From Prevotella sp. (GTDB taxonomy: Bacteria > Bacteroidota > Bacteroidia > Bacteroidales > Bacteroidaceae): DNA of 64,000 nucleotides. The stretch is from the NCBI GenBank assembly GCA_024695815.1, contig JAILHK010000013.1, forward strand, positions 1-64,000, read 5' to 3'. Under the pieces are notes generated by a model. That model saw nothing but the letters and a program-made list of their open reading frames with translations. It was not told the DNA's origin and did not search any database. Each line of letters starts with the position of its first letter. The stretch's first letter is position 1. Shown here piece by piece: positions 62,340 to 64,000 of the stretch. The translations under genes and the position numbers were made by a program.

Positions 62340-63644
62340 TTATCTCACCTTCAGCTTCTGACCGGCACGGATGTTGTTACCGCGAATACCATTCAGTCTC
62401 TTCAGCTTAGATACCGTCGTACCATTTCTGCGTGCTATGGTAGAAAGAGACTCACCCTTTCTCACCGTCACTTGTCGTCCGCCACGTGAACTCTTACGTC
62501 CGCTGCGTTTGCTCGACACCGATTTAGAAGGTACGAATGTATTGTCTATCTCCACCTCAGCACGTTTCAGCGGGGTCGAAGAAGCATAGACCGAGTCCTG
62601 CATGGTGATAAACGTGTTCACATCGTTCAAGGGCAGGCGGATAGGCATAGGCCTTGAAGCTCCTGGCACCACATCGCGACGATAGACAGGGTTGAGGGCA
62701 CGCAACATCTGGAGATCCAAATTGCACACCGAGGCAATCTGAGACAGTGTCAGGTCACGGTTCACCATCACCGTATCTGTTTGTGAGGGCAACTGCGTTC
62801 TCATCGGACATATGCCGTGTTCACAATAATAAGTCATCACGTAGTTGGCAGCAATAAAGGCAGGCACATAACCGCGTGTTTCCTTTGGAAGATATGGATA
62901 AATCTTCCAATAATCGCGTTCACCACCAGCGCGTGCTATTGCCTTGTTGATATTGCCAGGCCCACAGTTGTAGGCGGCAATCACCAGGTTCCAGTCGCCA
63001 TAGACCTTATATAAGTCACTCAGCAGGTGAGCAGCAGCATAGCTGGCCTTCACCGGATCGCGACGTTCATCAATCAGACTGTTGATTTCAAGATTATACA
63101 TCTTTCCCGTAGAGACCATGAACTGCCAAAGTCCCGTTGCACCTACACGTGATACAGCAGTGGGGTTAAGGGCAGATTCAATGACAGGCAGATATTTCAA
63201 TTCCAAGGGAACCTGATAAGATTCGAGTGCTTCCTCAAAGATAGGCATATAGAAGTTAGAGGCGCCAAGCATAAAACCCACCTGGCGGCGCAGACGTCCG
63301 GCATAGCGATCGATACAAGAGCGCACCACCTCGTTATACGACATCTCCATGACAGTAGGCATGCGCATCAGGCGCTCGATGTATTCCTCTTTTGAAAACA
63401 GCGGGTTCTCGTCTGTTGTTCTACAGTCTTCATCCACCGTCAAATAGCTCTTCGACTCATAGAGGTTCATCAAGCTGTCCATCATATTATCGGCCATGGC
63501 CTCGGGGAAGTCAATCTCTTCCACATCGCCATACTCATCAGACACAATGATTTCCTCGTCTTCAACCTCCACCTCAATCTGCGCCTGTGTGTTGACCACA
63601 CAAGTCAGAAGCATTGCGGAAAGTATTATCAGTTTTCTCTTCAT
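62340..63644 (-). CDS. mltD: membrane-bound lytic transglycosylase MltD-like with LysM
   Basis: ESALNPTAVSRVGATGLWQFMVSTGKMYNL; C-terminal LysM. Confidence 0.93.
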   Translation of the reverse strand: MKRKLIILSAMLLTCVVNTQAQIEVEVEDEEIIVSDEYGDVEEIDFPEAMADNMMDSLMNLYESKSYLTVDEDCRTTDENPLFSKEEYIERLMRMPTVMEMSYNEVVRSCIDRYAGRLRRQVGFMLGASNFYMPIFEEALESYQVPLELKYLPVIESALNPTAVSRVGATGLWQFMVSTGKMYNLEINSLIDERRDPVKASYAAAHLLSDLYKVYGDWNLVIAAYNCGPGNINKAIARAGGERDYWKIYPYLPKETRGYVPAFIAANYVMTYYCEHGICPMRTQLPSQTDTVMVNRDLTLSQIASVCNLDLQMLRALNPVYRRDVVPGASRPMPIRLPLNDVNTFITMQDSVYASSTPLKRAEVEIDNTFVPSKSVSSKRSGRKSSRGGRQVTVRKGESLSTIARRNGTTVSKLKRLNGIRGNNIRAGQKLKVR

Positions 63645-63654
63645 AAAATCTTCT

Positions 63655-64000
63655 TTAGAAATTAATGCTGCAGTTCACGCCAATCGACGTTGCTGACAGC
63701 GATCTGCTATTCAGGCCGTTGCCCATAACTGTTGGGCGCACTTTCATACTCAGGTCTTTTGAGATGTCGAACTCAGACAATTCTGCATCTACATAGGCAT
63801 CAATCACCGAGACGACATAGACACCCACCATACAGAAGAAGCTTAGGTCGCGCCAACGGCGGTAGCGGTCCTTACGACTTTTAAACACCGACTTATAGCG
63901 TTCTTCGTTCTCAGGGGTAATCGTACGTCCCAAGTGCAGAAACTTATTATAGCTGGCCGTTGTAGGATCATCATCCATGATATCCAGATAAGCTTGCTGA
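63655..64000 (-). CDS. DUF5683-like membrane protein, N-terminus outside window
   Basis: reading frame continues past 63978 (…QQAYLDIMDDDP…). Confidence 0.7.
   Translation of the reverse strand, partial: QQAYLDIMDDDPTTASYNKFLHLGRTITPENEERYKSVFKSRKDRYRRWRDLSFFCMVGVYVVSVIDAYVDAELSEFDISKDLSMKVRPTVMGNGLNSRSLSATSIGVNCSINF

Overview
Bacteroidales chromosome segment, probably Prevotella-like, judged from the TAnnTTTG promoter boxes and gene content. Most of the window is ordinary housekeeping and carbohydrate genes: recA, dnaK, rmuC, rsmA, pepD, dacB-like, cdsA, ftsH, rsfS, tRNA-Gln, DUF349, corA, nadB, alaS, MerR, relA/spoT, mltD, GH92, GH115, rhaT and rhaD. Accessory parts: (1) at 1.7-8.9 kb, a tightly overlapping four-gene minus-strand restriction-modification operon (N6-adenine MTase, m5C MTase, McrB-like AAA+ NTPase, LlaJI-like PD-(D/E)xK nuclease), preceded by a ~340-nt structured leader or ncRNA ending in a terminator; (2) at 24.2-31.3 kb, a decaying island with a PLD-SF2 helicase, a NUDIX gene with an in-frame TGA, a Fic gene that lost its catalytic core, a frame-disrupted gltS and a frame-disrupted outer-membrane receptor. 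The most unusual signal is a family of three dispersed intergenic arrays with an exact 22-bp period (9.5-9.9, 31.34-31.47 and 51.10-51.27 kb). Their sequences differ from locus to locus, but all three share the palindromic core AGTGNCACT and the same placement just beyond the terminator of a minus-strand gene. Other points: a triplicated 84-bp promoter-bearing repeat, three tandem short uORFs ahead of corA, a candidate purine-rich sRNA downstream of rsmA, and a sigma54-like site ahead of dnaK. Everything was read by eye from sequence and ORF translations; no database or folding software was used.
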